Assembly: GCA_033030425.1 (NCBI GenBank)
Contig: JAUFSD010000006.1
Span: 124,001-188,000, forward strand
Reading direction: 5' to 3'
Length of the DNA: 64,000 nt
Source of the DNA: Verpa conica
Taxonomy: Eukaryota; Ascomycota; Pezizomycetes; Pezizales; Morchellaceae
Part shown: piece by piece, positions 43,665 through 54,773 of the stretch
Numbering within the stretch: the first letter of the stretch is position 1
Layout of the letters: each line of letters opens with the position of its first letter
The notes under the pieces: generated by a model
The model's input: only the letters and a program-made list of their open reading frames with translations
Databases searched by the model: none
Told to the model about the DNA's origin: nothing
Translations under genes and position numbers: made by a program

Positions 43665-46600
43665 CTACTGTCGCTTCTGTCGCTTAGCTCTGGGATATTC
43701 GACTCCATGAGGATACCGGGACTTTGCGGGGATCTGGGATCGTAAGGGTAGTGGTGGTATGATTCCCATTGGACTGTTTTGTGCGGCACAATTTGTATCC
43801 TTCTCGAGTAGTAGTTGAGCAACTTCATTATGCCCCCTGTAGGCTGCTATTTGGAATGGTGTCCACCCGATTTTGTTCCTTGACGATATATCAGCGCTGT
43901 TTTCGAGGAGTAGTTTAGTTATTTCGCTGTTCCCACAAGACGCTGCAATGTGTAGCGCTGTCATCCCAACAAAGCAAGCCTCGGAAATGCTAGCACCATT
44001 CTCAAGAAGCAGCCTCGTAACTCTCCCATACCCCAAAGATACGGCCAGATGTAGTGCTGTCTTCCCAAGGGAATCCTTTGCGGAGATATCGGCTTGGTTC
44101 TCTAGAAGCATCGTGATAACTTTCTCCTTGTCTCTTGATACCATAACTGCCATGTGGAGTACTGGTTCTCCGCTCGAGTCCTTCGTCGAAGTATTAGAAC
44201 CTTCCTCGATAAGTAGTAATACCTCCTTTTCGTATCCTCTTGAAACTGCTAGGTGTAGGGCCGTCATTCCGTCTAGATCCTTTATAGAGACATCGAGGTT
44301 GTTATCAAGTAATAGTTTAACCATCAAAGTGGAAAATTCTGTCCCCTTGAGCAGTGCTATATGGAGTGCTGTTCTTCCGTATGCGTTTCTTTTCGAGTTA
44401 TAGGAGTTGCTTCTGGCCTCTTCGAGTAATAGCTCAAGGGTCTCTACATCATCCATAGCAATTGCGGTAAGTAGTGTTGTAAAGATATCGGCGCCATTTC
44501 GAAGGGCTATTGTGAAAATCTCCCCCATACGCCTCTTTATCGCATGATATAGTAGTGTATCTCCTGCAGAATTGACCGCAGTTACATCTGCACCATTATC
44601 CAGCAGCACCCTAATAATCTCCTCCCTACCGTTCTTCGCCGCATAGTGTAGTGGTGTATTCCCATGTAAATTTGCCGTAGATATATCTGCACAACTATTA
44701 TCCAGTAGCATCCTGATAACCATTGCCATACCCCTATCCACTGCGTAATGTAGTGGGGTATTTCCCGTTTTGCTGGCCGCAGGTTCCTCTTCACTACCCA
44801 ATAACGCCATGATTATCCCGTTTTCACTACTCCTGATGGCATTTTGTAGTGGTGTATTCCCCTTTGAATTTGCCGTAGATATATCTGCACCTTTATATAG
44901 TAGAAGCCTGATAATCTTCTCTTTACCCTGCTCTACCGCATTGTGTAGTGGTGTATTCCCCTCTGAATTTGCCGCAGATATATCTGCACCGTTATCTAGT
45001 AGCAACCTGATAATATCCTCTTGACCCCGCTCTACCGCATTGTGTAGTAGCGTATTTCCCATGTGGTCGACTGCAGCTATATCTGCACCATTATCCAGCA
45101 GCACCCTGATAATATCTTCTCTACCCCTCTTCACCGCATCGTATAGTGGTGTACACCCATTTGAATCCTTTGCCGAAGTATCGGCACCCTTTTCAATGAG
45201 TAAATGTACAAGTAATGGAAAATCATGTAATCCTGCAATGTGTAGGGCTGTTTGTTGAGAATTTGGGGATATGGTTGAGATGTTGATGTTATTCCCGAGT
45301 AGCATCTGAGCAACAGCATGGTGCCCTTTATCTCGTGCTAGACAAACCATCCTCCACCCATCACTGTCTGGAATGGAAGCATTGGCGCCCTCGAGTAGCA
45401 GACGGACTACTTTATAATTTCCTATAAAAGTTGCAAGGTGTAATGTAGGAAATAACTTGTCGTAGTTTGTTGGCCTGTAGGAAAGCCTTGACTCTGCGTA
45501 AAAAGCAGCTTTGTGTAGTGTATTGGGGCTTGCTATCTTATAGAGAGGTAGTAACTCCTGGTAAAGAGCAGAATTACCCGGGCTCGCTAGAAGGTAGAGT
45601 ATGGGCTCTGTTGCTGGCGTCTCATCGCAGGCTTCCTCAAGGTGAGACCTCAAATATTCTGCAGCATAGGAAAGGAAAGGATTGGCTTCTTTAAGGTTGT
45701 GTATAGCCTTATAATCATAGTCTCCTCCAGCAAAGACATCGAATGAAATGTATGTTATGCACGTTATCGCAAGGCTCGAATGTACATCACCGGTAATTAT
45801 CTTCGTCAGAAGGTACTCCTGGACCGTGTAATGTGCAAGACGGACTATATCTTCGTGAATTATTACTAGGCTAGCGCATACGTCGAGTAATGTCTCCTTC
45901 TCAGGGAGATCCCACTCTTCTAGCTCATAAACGTTTGGTCGCACAGAAACGGCTTCTAGGAGTTCATTAATCTTCAGTGGCCGCTTAGCCTCGACAAGCC
46001 ATGATAGAACCTTCAGTGCCAGTTCGGTGCAGCGTTTTGGTTGACTCCGGATTTTCTCCATGGCTCTATCATAAGTAGGATCTAGAGGCCTCTCTTCTGT
46101 AGAAAAACTTTTGAGCCTCTCAAGTTCTGTCAAAACCTGGCGCACAGTAGTCTGCTGACAGAGATGCTCTATATGAAAGTGAACCATCAAGAACCTTAAT
46201 AAAAGGTTAGTTGAGCTGAAAGAAATGTATTTGAAAGACTCATAAACTTACATCCCCTGAGCACAATCCACCAAGTCGGAAATAATCTTCTCTTTGCATC
46301 CGCCTCGAGTAATAAGACTTTTGGCACGCTGGTTCTCATCAATCTTTTGTTCGATATAAGTCATGATATCCCCATTTTTTGCTAATATTTTAACCTTTAA
46401 TGCACTTTTAAGAGAGCTTTGGATATCTTGTTGATGTGGTCGACTAGTCAGGAATAGATTGGCGCCAGCATCACCTAGGTGGCAAAGCAATCTAAGGATT
46501 TCATTTCGTTTGTTGTCTTGATGGCATTCATCTAGTGCATCAAATATGAGAAACACCTGAGCGAAGGAAGGTAGTACCGCGAGAAGGGTGGCCTTTAAGC

Positions 46601-48021
46601 CAGCAAATGTGGGCCTTTCCCCCGACTTTCCTGATTTTTGGTACAGTGATCCAACCTCAGTAGGAATAAGTTCGGTTTGCCCTATGAGTTGCTTGAGTAG
46701 GCTAGCAACAATATTAGGTGGCGTCTGTTGCTCTCGTTCTTTATAGTCGAAGTAGATATACGCCACTCCATAACCTGAGTTCGGCATCTGTGCCCTCAAT
46801 GTACGAAAATGGTCGATCACAAGTGAACTGAACCCGTTATAAGACAAATTTTAGCCCTCGTCATAAAATCACGGACCAGGGAGAGTACCTGATAAAAGTT
46901 TTTCCAGCTCCAGCTATTATACAGCCATCTATTAGTATCTGTACTACATAAAAGTAAAGGATGAATTGACTTATACGTACGAATTCCGTGACCCAAGATA
47001 AGCCTAGAACCTGATAACCCTTTCGACCAGCTCTCAAATTCTGGTGTTTTCAAGATCCACCCCCCAGTATTCGCTTTCCTTCTATTGCTGATTTCGCTAT
47101 GTTTCTTATCAAAACTTTCCGGATGCAACCAACTAAGAAACTCTTTGCGCTCTTTCTCTAAGATAATGTAGTAACATTAGCCAAACATGATATCCCCGCT
47201 ATATGGGATTCGTAGTTGGGGTATACTGAGACGGTTTCACAAACCGACCTACTCGACTTAGATAAAGACCAGCGGGCCTCCTCGGAACAACCTACGAATT
47301 TCCTCTACAGGGAGTAAAAATAAATTCTTACCTGTAGAACGGATTCCCTCCTTCTGACTCCAATTCTGAATCGCCAGTGACTGCACTTGGAGACCCTGGA
47401 TATTTGTTTCGATCCGCTGAAAAGCGAGGGTAGTACTCCGAGTATATGCTTCGAGTTCTTTAGACAGGGCTGCAGACTCGGTCTGAAGGTTCCGGGCGAT
47501 ATCTTCGGTATTGCGGACATACACCTTGATCTCTTTTGATAAAGTTCTTTCGAATTATAAGCTTAATATGCTAAACCCTGGGAATCTCAGGAAACTTACA
47601 ACTGATCGGTACTTAAGGCAAAATTAAACAAGTTCTTTTGTCTTTCGATCCGTATAATGTATCGGGAGGTCTCTTTCTCTTCCAGGGGCCATTTAAGGGT
47701 ACTCAGTTTTCTCTTCCACCATCCAGTATTTGGCTCTAGTTTTGCCTGTAGCCTTTTCAACTCTAGGGAACAGCCCTGTATTGGTCCGTTCTGGCCGTTA
47801 AGTGACTGTAGAGCCGTGTTTTCGAGATTCTGATCGGCTTGAACATGGTCTTTCAAGATCGCTAGTACTTTACCGAGGGACTGTAGCTCATCAACAAGGT
47901 CTCTCATGTCTTTCGATGCCGACTTTACACCGCCAATATATTCATAACCCAAGGCTATTAGCTTTCCAGTGAGCTGGACAATAGCGATAACACTAGCCGT
48001 AAGGCCTACAGCCTCGGCCAT
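43665..48021 (-). CDS. NACHT-ankyrin NLR-like receptor
   Basis: Six exons on the minus strand close perfectly in phase: 48021-47600, 47546-47332, 47157-46981, 46913-46889 (25 nt), 46827-46252 and 46194-43665, giving 1314 aa. The N terminus (AVGLTASVIAIVQLTGKLI) is the helical domain typical of fungal STAND proteins (PF17111-like). The exon 2-3 region is helical. The NACHT domain has P-loop GIPGAGKTF (residues ~271-279, mostly in the micro-exon), Walker B VFLIFDALDEC and sensor LFLTSRPH. The last ~560 residues are about 15 ankyrin repeats (GNTPLHNAVERGQEDIIRLL type), several nearly identical. Fungal NLRs of this architecture are implicated in recognition of non-self and in cell death. No lesion is seen, so it is likely functional. 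Confidence 0.94.
43790..45470 (-). repeat. Ankyrin-repeat array with near-identical ~99-bp units
   Basis: Fifteen or so repeats of 33 codons. The units between about 44570 and 45170 are very similar at DNA level (for example TAGTGGTGTATTCCC recurs at about 100-bp intervals), which indicates recent unequal exchange within the array. Confidence 0.85.
46889..46913 (-). other. 25-nt micro-exon carrying the NACHT P-loop
   Basis: The exon reads CTGGAGCTGGAAAAACTTTT plus ATCAG between an ATAATAG acceptor and a GTACTC donor. It encodes PGAGKTFI, the core of the Walker A motif; skipping it would both remove the nucleotide-binding loop and shift the frame. Confidence 0.85.
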
Positions 48022-49671
48022 GATAGAGGTCGGTGATGAGGCTGTCGAGGGATGATTAGGTTATGTCGCTAGAAATTAGGTATGTTTCGATTACACTGTT
48101 CAAAATGAGAGCCAGATGAGAAAATTTGGGTAGGTAGAATGATAGATTGTTGTAGAACGGAGGCCTGTTATGGTAGATGGGATAATAGGCGCCTTGTTGC
48201 TTGTGGGCTATGCCTAAGCTCAGCCTAAACTACTCAAGGCGACTATTGGCTACTCGTATGCGGAGCAGAAGGTCTACGATGCCTGGCTACTAACACTCAT
48301 ATGTATAGAATCCCATTAAGCCCTTGATAGCTTAAATCTCTGGGAAAACTGATTAGAATAGAAAGTACTTAATAGAGGTTTGTGGATAATAAACACACCT
48401 GTCAGGTGTCTCCTACAGCCTTTTACTTTCCATATTGCAGGGGGGACAAAAATGATCGCAGAGCCGCGTAGCAGCCATCCTTCCTAAAAACAACGCACTT
48501 ATTATTCAAGATATATAGATGATATTAAAAAATTTAGCTTGTTGCTTCTCTATTTTGATCTTTATGCCCTTATCTATAGCTATTGTGGATTAGTACACAT
48601 TTAGTCTCTTCCTCTAGACGTTGATTGCTATGTGAACCCACAGTGTTATTTTTGCCCCCTACGATAAACCCACAGCCTGTCTTTATACCTTTCTTCAAAT
48701 AACCATATGCATAGTCATTAATCAGCTCCAGAGACTTGGATATAAGTATGTAGTAATATTTCCCAGATAGACTGTTGGTGGAAAACTGTGTTAATAATTT
48801 CTTAAATCGGATATATGTATAATATATAATCTAGGTACTATTATATCTTATTAGCCATAGAGTGTTTTATCAAGTAGGTTTTGAGCTAGAACCGATTTAA
48901 TATTTAGTGTGGCGTTGACAGACAGGGCTTGTTGAGCATGGCTTTACCCTGTCTCGATCCACAATCCGGTACTAAATTCAGGTACGGGGGGGGGGAGTTT
49001 ATCCCGGGATATTAGCGGGAGAGAAATATGGTACTAGTAAGAGCAATAATGAAGTTTGTAGAGAGTTAAAGTGATACAGTGATAAGATGAGAAATAAAGC
49101 CTCTAAATACGTCACCTAGAACCATATAGCCTACGTGTCCAGTCACCACAAACAAGCACAGATACCTCCAAACCCTAAATCACGAGTGACAGCACATGTA
49201 TAAGCTACTGACGTAATAGGCTATTGTCGAATAATGGCACTAGCATCTTATCAGATCCGGAATGGGTAATCGGTGCATGACCCTAGGTAGAGCTTCAATC
49301 CTTCCTAGTATGGAGCCATAGAGCTCCCGAAATCCAGAAATGGCACCTATCTCCTCCAACCCCCCCTCGAAAGTAGTCGTATCCAGTCCCATTGATAAAA
49401 CAGCCTCACAACCTCAATCCGGAAAAAAAAGAAGCTCAAGTAGCCATGCAAACGAAGCTCCATAAACACCCCAAGACAAAGATTCTATTTGCCAGGAACC
49501 ACCACGCCTCGAGCTCCCCCGAAGAAAAACAAAAAAATCTGGCAAAAAAAAAGGAAACCCTGTAGATTTTTTTGTGTATCGAGATATCCCTACAGGAAGA
49601 AAGTAACCCCAACCCTGCTTTTATTCATATCCCCTACCCACCCCTAATCCCCCTTATCCTCCATTACGCAT
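48022..49671. other. Spacer upstream of the NACHT-ankyrin gene and 3' of S29
   Basis: Promoter side of the NLR gene, then AT-rich DNA up to the S29 stop codon. No further gene is supported. A poly-G run (about 48985-48995) and several A runs (49425-49555) are present. Confidence 0.5.
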
Positions 49672-49983
49672 CTATCGGTTCTATTAGAGTAGATTGTTAG
49701 TAAATCTCCAGTAGTAGCAGTTGGTATAATGATAGCTGAGTATGATGTACCTTGACGAAACCAATATCGGCGGATTTCTCCCTGAAGCATTGACGGCAGA
49801 TGTTGAGGCCGTATTTACGGATCAGACCAGCGCTGTGAGCGCAGACGCGGCTATCAATTGCGGAAGAGTAGTAGTTAGTACTATTTCCCTCTTTTTGTAG
49901 GTTGTGATGACGTTGACATACCAGGACCTGCTTCCCTTTCCGTAGGTGCGTGGGCGTGAGTACCAGACAGTTTCGTGTGACAT
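49672..49983 (-). CDS. RPS29: 40S ribosomal protein S29 (uS14)
   Basis: Three exons on the minus strand: 49983-49922, 49850-49751 and 49680-49672 (only three codons including the stop), giving 56 aa, exactly the length usual for S29. The sequence reads [20 protein letters not shown], then [20 protein letters not shown] and [14 protein letters not shown]. The four zinc-binding cysteines of the two CxxC pairs are all present; the first one is completed across intron 1. S29 is a cytoplasmic small-subunit protein of the 40S head. Exons are too short to show as a long open frame, so this gene is easily missed. The upstream GGTCGGTCGGTCGGTC run (50117-50132) lies in the promoter/leader. Confidence 0.96.
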
Positions 49984-50881
49984 ATTTGTTAAGGGGGTTT
50001 TTTTTTTATTTTTACGAAAGGTCGTAGCTATCCTGGGTGTTAGCTGTGAATTCTGTTTCCTCTGAATAAGACTTTATGGGCACGTACGTTAATTCGTAAG
50101 GGGGCGATTTGTTGGCGGTCGGTCGGTCGGTCGGTGATTGTTGGAATTGGAATTGCTCGGGTTGAGTGAGATGTGTGGTTGCGGGTGTGGAATGTGACGG
50201 TTTTGTGTGGTGGAGGGTTGTGCCCTATGCGAGGGGCCGGGTAACTGTGGTGGCAGTGATGGTGGTATAGGGGGTTCTCTTTTATAGGGTATATAGAGGT
50301 ATAGAGTTTATGGAGTAAATAAATGCAGAGTACCTATCTACATGTACCTGCTCTTGCTACAGCTAAGAGAGCAAATAGAATGTACGAGACCTCCTCAGGG
50401 CTATTTGCTCCACATAACCCGTGATACCAGGCTCTTCTATGGCCCATGCCTCTCTACTAATACCATAGCAGCACCGCGAAAAGCAACACGTGGACTACAG
50501 ACAGAACGAATAGAAGTGTAGAAAAGACATCTCACCTGGATAGCATGTAGGTACCCGTTGGGATGACCGCCAGAGTGCAAAGGGCAGCTGCTCAGACTCG
50601 CCCCCAATCGTTTAAGCAGCTGCAGATGCAGATAGTAGACGCGTCCCAATCGGGATGGGTGTTGTGTTCAGCCTCATCACGGTCTTCTTTTCTTTTTCCA
50701 ACGCCCAACACGGCAACGGGGGCAAGAAAAAAGAGTCAGCCAGGGAATAGAGTACTAATACAAAAACACGATATCAACAATCATTACCATCAACAAAACT
50801 CTCGACACCCTCGACATCTCGACATCTCGACACTCTGCCCTCCCCCTCCCCCTCGCCCCTCGACCCCTTCATGACAGTGCC
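49984..50881. other. Divergent promoter region between RPS29 and IMA1
   Basis: The two genes are transcribed away from each other. The region holds a GGTC tandem run at 50117-50132, a pyrimidine-rich leader with CGACATCTCGACA-type repeats at about 50800-50840 and a C-rich tract just before the IMA1 ATG. Frames such as 50563-50874 are leader sequence in my view. Confidence 0.6.
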
Positions 50882-53378
50882 ATGTCGTTCCTATCCATCC
50901 GCCGCCGGAAACTGACCTGCTTCTACTGCACCCACCAAGTACTCACTGGAAACCTCCCCGTTGGAACCATTCAAAACTATCCCAATGGCCGGCCCCGTCG
51001 CTTCACCTGTCCCAACTGCAGTGCCGACAACCATCTTGACGAGGTTTGTACCTCCACCACAACAATCCTTACCCTTACCCTAGCTGACCTCTCTCTCTCT
51101 CTCTTCTAGAGCGGTGATATACTCGACTACATCCCCGACACCCCGGCCCAGCCCGCCCCGGTCTTTGCCCGCCGCCGCAACTCCCCACGCGCCATCCACT
51201 CGCTAACACAGCGCGCCAACACCCCAGACTCCCCGCCGCCCACGCAAACCTTCTGCCGCACCTGTGCACACAACCAGAAATTCATCACCGACGCGGTCGC
51301 TGCCTATCCTCTCCCGCCCGAGGACCACCCGGACTACGATGAGCACATCAACGTGCTTTTCCCAAAGCATCGCAGACTCCTCGAGGAGCGATGGCCCCCG
51401 GTCTGCGCTGACTGTGCGCCAAAGGTGAATGAACGCATCCGCACAAGCAACTACCAGGTAAAGGTGGCGTCGCTTGGGCAGATGCTGGCTCGGTCGAGTG
51501 GCTATCAGGCTGCAGCGGTGGGCGGTGGGAAGCGGAATAAAAGGGATAGCTCGGCCAAGAAGAAGTTTGAGAATGTGGTGTGGTGGGTTAGGGGTGGTGT
51601 GTGGTGTTATTTCCACTTTTTGATGCTGGTGTGGCATGGCTCTGCGGTGCTGCACCCGGATGAAGCGCAGGATATGGAGGGCGGCGTGGCGTCGTGGGGG
51701 AGCTGTATCGTGAGGAGTGTTGTTGCGGGGGAGGTGGACCTGCACTGCTATGGTGTTTCTGCAGAACAGGCGGCGAGACTCACTCCGTGGAGTATCTTGG
51801 GGTTCTTCTGGATCTATCGTGAAAGAAGCTTGCAGAGCAATCCACACAAGAAGCTCGTGGGTGCGAGAGAATATTTAAAACTTGAGCTTGCTATCTTTGT
51901 CTTTCGGGTCTTGTGCTGGTACTTTGTAGCTCCTGGTGGAATAAGTCTTGATGAAGATGCATTTTCTCGAGTGCATCTAGGGTTATTCTTCATGTCTTTG
52001 ATGGTGAGTTTTATCCCTACATATCATACTGTATATCCACTGACGCATCTCTCAGTCAACGCTTTTCTCAATAACCTGCCTTAAACTCGAAGACCCCCCC
52101 TCCTTCTCCCTGCGCGAGCCTGAGCCAATCCCCGGAACCCCAAGCCCCCCAGCATCCCCCCCTCCCCGCCGCGCCCCGGTAGCACGCCACCCAATGTCCC
52201 CCATCACCCCCCTACGGCCATCCATCACCAAGCCCCCACCGTCCACGGGGGGCTCTACATTCTACTCCCCTGTCAAGCGAGTCCGCGCCACCTCCCCGAC
52301 CCCTGCACCCCGCCGCGGCACCCCCGCAAAAGAAGCCCTCTCGCCCGACGCAATGGACTGGAACCCCACCGACAGCCAAGAAACCACCGCACGCTGGCAA
52401 TCCCAGACCCAGAGGCTCCCACCCCCACCCCAACCCAGCTTCACGCCAAGCTTCAACAACGCCCAAGTACAGCGCCAAAACCAATACGTACGTTCAGCAT
52501 CACCTTTCTCGGGCACCCTCCCCCCTGCACCCCGGGCCCCAGCTCAAAGACTCGTATCCTCCATCCTCCAACAGCCACAGAAGCAAACCCCAAGCACCCA
52601 ACTAGCACGAGAGCAGTTCTTCCCCCACCGCGTCAACCCGGCGTCTTCTGCCCCCGCTGGTGCAGAATTCTCAAAGGTCTCTGCAATAGGGTACAGACTA
52701 GGCTCACCGCAGTACCCACCCATGGCACCCCAGCGCTTCTTTGTAGACGACGAAGCAACAGGGTTAGAAACACTCATGGCCGGCGGCTTCAAGCTCGAAG
52801 ACGAGCCCGAAATCGTCTCTGAGAAACTCGCGGAAGAAAGCTGGGCGTATGTTGGCATGAGAGTGATAGGTCTACTAGGATGCATCGCTGGGATCGTCTG
52901 GTTTGCTTCATTGGGTAGATTAGCTATACAGATTTGTGTTTCGACGACTCTTGTTCTTGTTTGTTGGCGTGAAGGTCTCATGACTCCTACTGCTTCTCCT
53001 TCTGCTTCCTCCCCTGTGACTCGGGGGAATGCAACAATGTTCAAGTTACTAGAACCGGGGTTCCTGATGGTGTTGCTCCTGGTGGCTCTATTCCAGCGCG
53101 ATAATAGCGCGTATGAGTCCCAGCTTAGGAGGGCCGGCCTAGTCGGTGTAATAGGGACTCTCATCCGTGAGTTCTGGGGCATGTTGATGCGCCTGCAAAG
53201 GAGCCGTGCGAGGAAATTTTACGAAGATGAGCGGAAACGAAGCATTGAAGAGGAGAAAGAAGGGCGTCGCAGGGAGCGGGAGGAGAGTGCTGACAGCGGG
53301 CGTAGCAGAGGGAGTGCCCCGTCATTGAGGAGGGAGGGGAGTAATCGGAGTAGTTTTGGAGGATTGAGTTTGTCGTAG
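50882..53378 (+). CDS. IMA1: Ima1-type integral inner nuclear membrane protein
   Basis: Three exons in phase: 50882-51043, 51110-52003 and 52056-53378, giving 792 aa. The Ima1 N-terminal domain shows four CxxC pairs: C13/C16, C43/C46, C103/C106 and C153/C156, as in S. pombe Ima1 and human Samp1/TMEM201. Three membrane segments follow (about FENVVWWVRGGVWCYFHFLM, LELAIFVFRVLCWYF and LGLFFMSLMSTLFSITCL, the last split by intron 2), then a Pro/Ser-rich nucleoplasmic-type stretch with several S/T-P sites, then three more hydrophobic segments (VGMRVIGLLGCIAGIVWFA, IQICVSTTLVLVCW, GFLMVLLLVALF) and a charged Arg/Glu-rich tail. Ima1 links centromeric heterochromatin and the nuclear envelope to cytoskeletal forces. 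The ATG is supported by the conserved start MSFLSIRRRKLTCFYC. Confidence 0.93.
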
Positions 53379-54139
53379 GATTTGATTTTTAAAAAAAAGA
53401 TGGGATAAAGGACTGGAATGGAATGGAATGGGAAATGCATGGATCATGGAGTTGTATTATATATTGTTCTTTTTTTTTTTTCTTACTTGCTTTCTTATAA
53501 GTGAGTTGGTTCTTAATGTTTCATGGGACTCTTTGTTTTTCGTTAGTTGCATAGGATGGGGATTTTACGGCGTGAGAATTGATGAATACCTGCTCTGATC
53601 TGCTTATTCTTACTAAGTTGCTTTTTTTATTATGGGAATTGCGGGGTTAGGGTTTGGTGGTACAATGGAGCAAATAGAAGACTACGTTTATATAGAAAAT
53701 ACTTTTGATACACAGATATACCAAGCAGAGTAAGCACCGGTCATTAGTCCCCACTCACAGAGGATATCCAACACAACAGTAGCTATACACCCATGTACTT
53801 ATGATTCATCCATTCATTCACGTACTAGTCGTATCACATACCATCACTCGCATTATTCATCCACCCCCCCACACAAAACCATGAGACGAAAAGAAAGAAA
53901 AAACCCCCCTATACCCTTCTTAACAAGCCTCTCTTACCCTCAAACACAACTCCATCAATAACCCCACAACCCCAGAGTCGCAGTCGTCTCTTCAACATCA
54001 ATTAAGGCCGATTCCCAATCCGCCAGTCCAGATTTAAATCCAGCCCAGCCCAGTCTCATTTCAAATAACGGATACCCATAGCACTTTGTCTACCAAGTGA
54101 CCTCCCAACAGTGCTCTCTCCCCCCACTCTGCCACTTTT
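53379..54139. other. Convergent 3' spacer between IMA1 and the thioesterase gene
   Basis: Contains A/T runs (53390-53400, 53471-53482) and C-rich stretches. No gene is supported. Confidence 0.5.
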
Positions 54140-54773
54140 CTACAGCTTCTCTTTAATCTGCGGGTTGAGATTAACCTTCGTATGCTCAGCCGTACACACC
54201 ACTTTCCCATCAACCGTACTCGTCATAACACCCCTAATCGTCGCCAACTGTCTCCCGGCATGCACGACCGTCGACGAGACCAACACTTTCGTACCCATCG
54301 GCGCCGGTCTCAAATACGTTACATTCAGACTCCGAGTCACGCCGCTGTCATGCCACATTAGTAATACATTCCCTCTCTTTCTCTTCCTCTCCTAGAATCC
54401 AGCAGGGGGGGGGATTACACAAACTCCCAATACCCTACAGTGGCTGTAGGCATCAATGCGGTAGAGGTACATATGTCGAATATGAGCGCTGCACATCCGC
54501 CGTGGAGGTTTCCTAAGCCATTTGTGTGAACGTCTCGGATCGTGATTTCGATTTCTGAGGCGCCGGGGGTGGTTGAGATCAGCTTGAGGTCGTTTTTTAA
54601 GAGGTCTTTATCGAAGCCCTAGTGTTGGTTAGTTAGTTAGTCAATTAAGACGTAGAGGGGGGGTGTACATTGTAGTCTGGGTTCCCGGCAAGGTAGTTTT
54701 TTAGGAACCCCTCAACGCGTTCGAAGCCGTTGAGTGAGAGGTCGAGGACTCTGTAGTCTGGGGGAGAGCTCAT
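54140..54773 (-). CDS. Hotdog-fold acyl-CoA thioesterase (ACOT13/PaaI-like)
   Basis: Three exons on the minus strand close in phase: 54773-54669, 54618-54419 and 54344-54140, giving 169 aa. The hotdog signature is visible as GNLHGGCAALIFDICTSTA (residues ~71-89: N-L-H-G-G before the long central helix with its Asp), followed by GVTRSLNVTYLRPAPMGTKV and the edge strands ATIRGVMTSTVDGKVVCTAE. Family members hydrolyse medium/long-chain or aromatic acyl-CoA thioesters and act as dimers or tetramers; location (mitochondrial or cytosolic) is not decided by the sequence. Intron 2 has a TTACTAATG branch site only 13 bp before its acceptor. Confidence 0.92.

Noticed and set aside
53219..53440. Minus-strand and other frames overlapping IMA1 (52194-53182 region)
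   Set aside because: Antisense shadows of a Pro/Ser-rich coding region; no domains.
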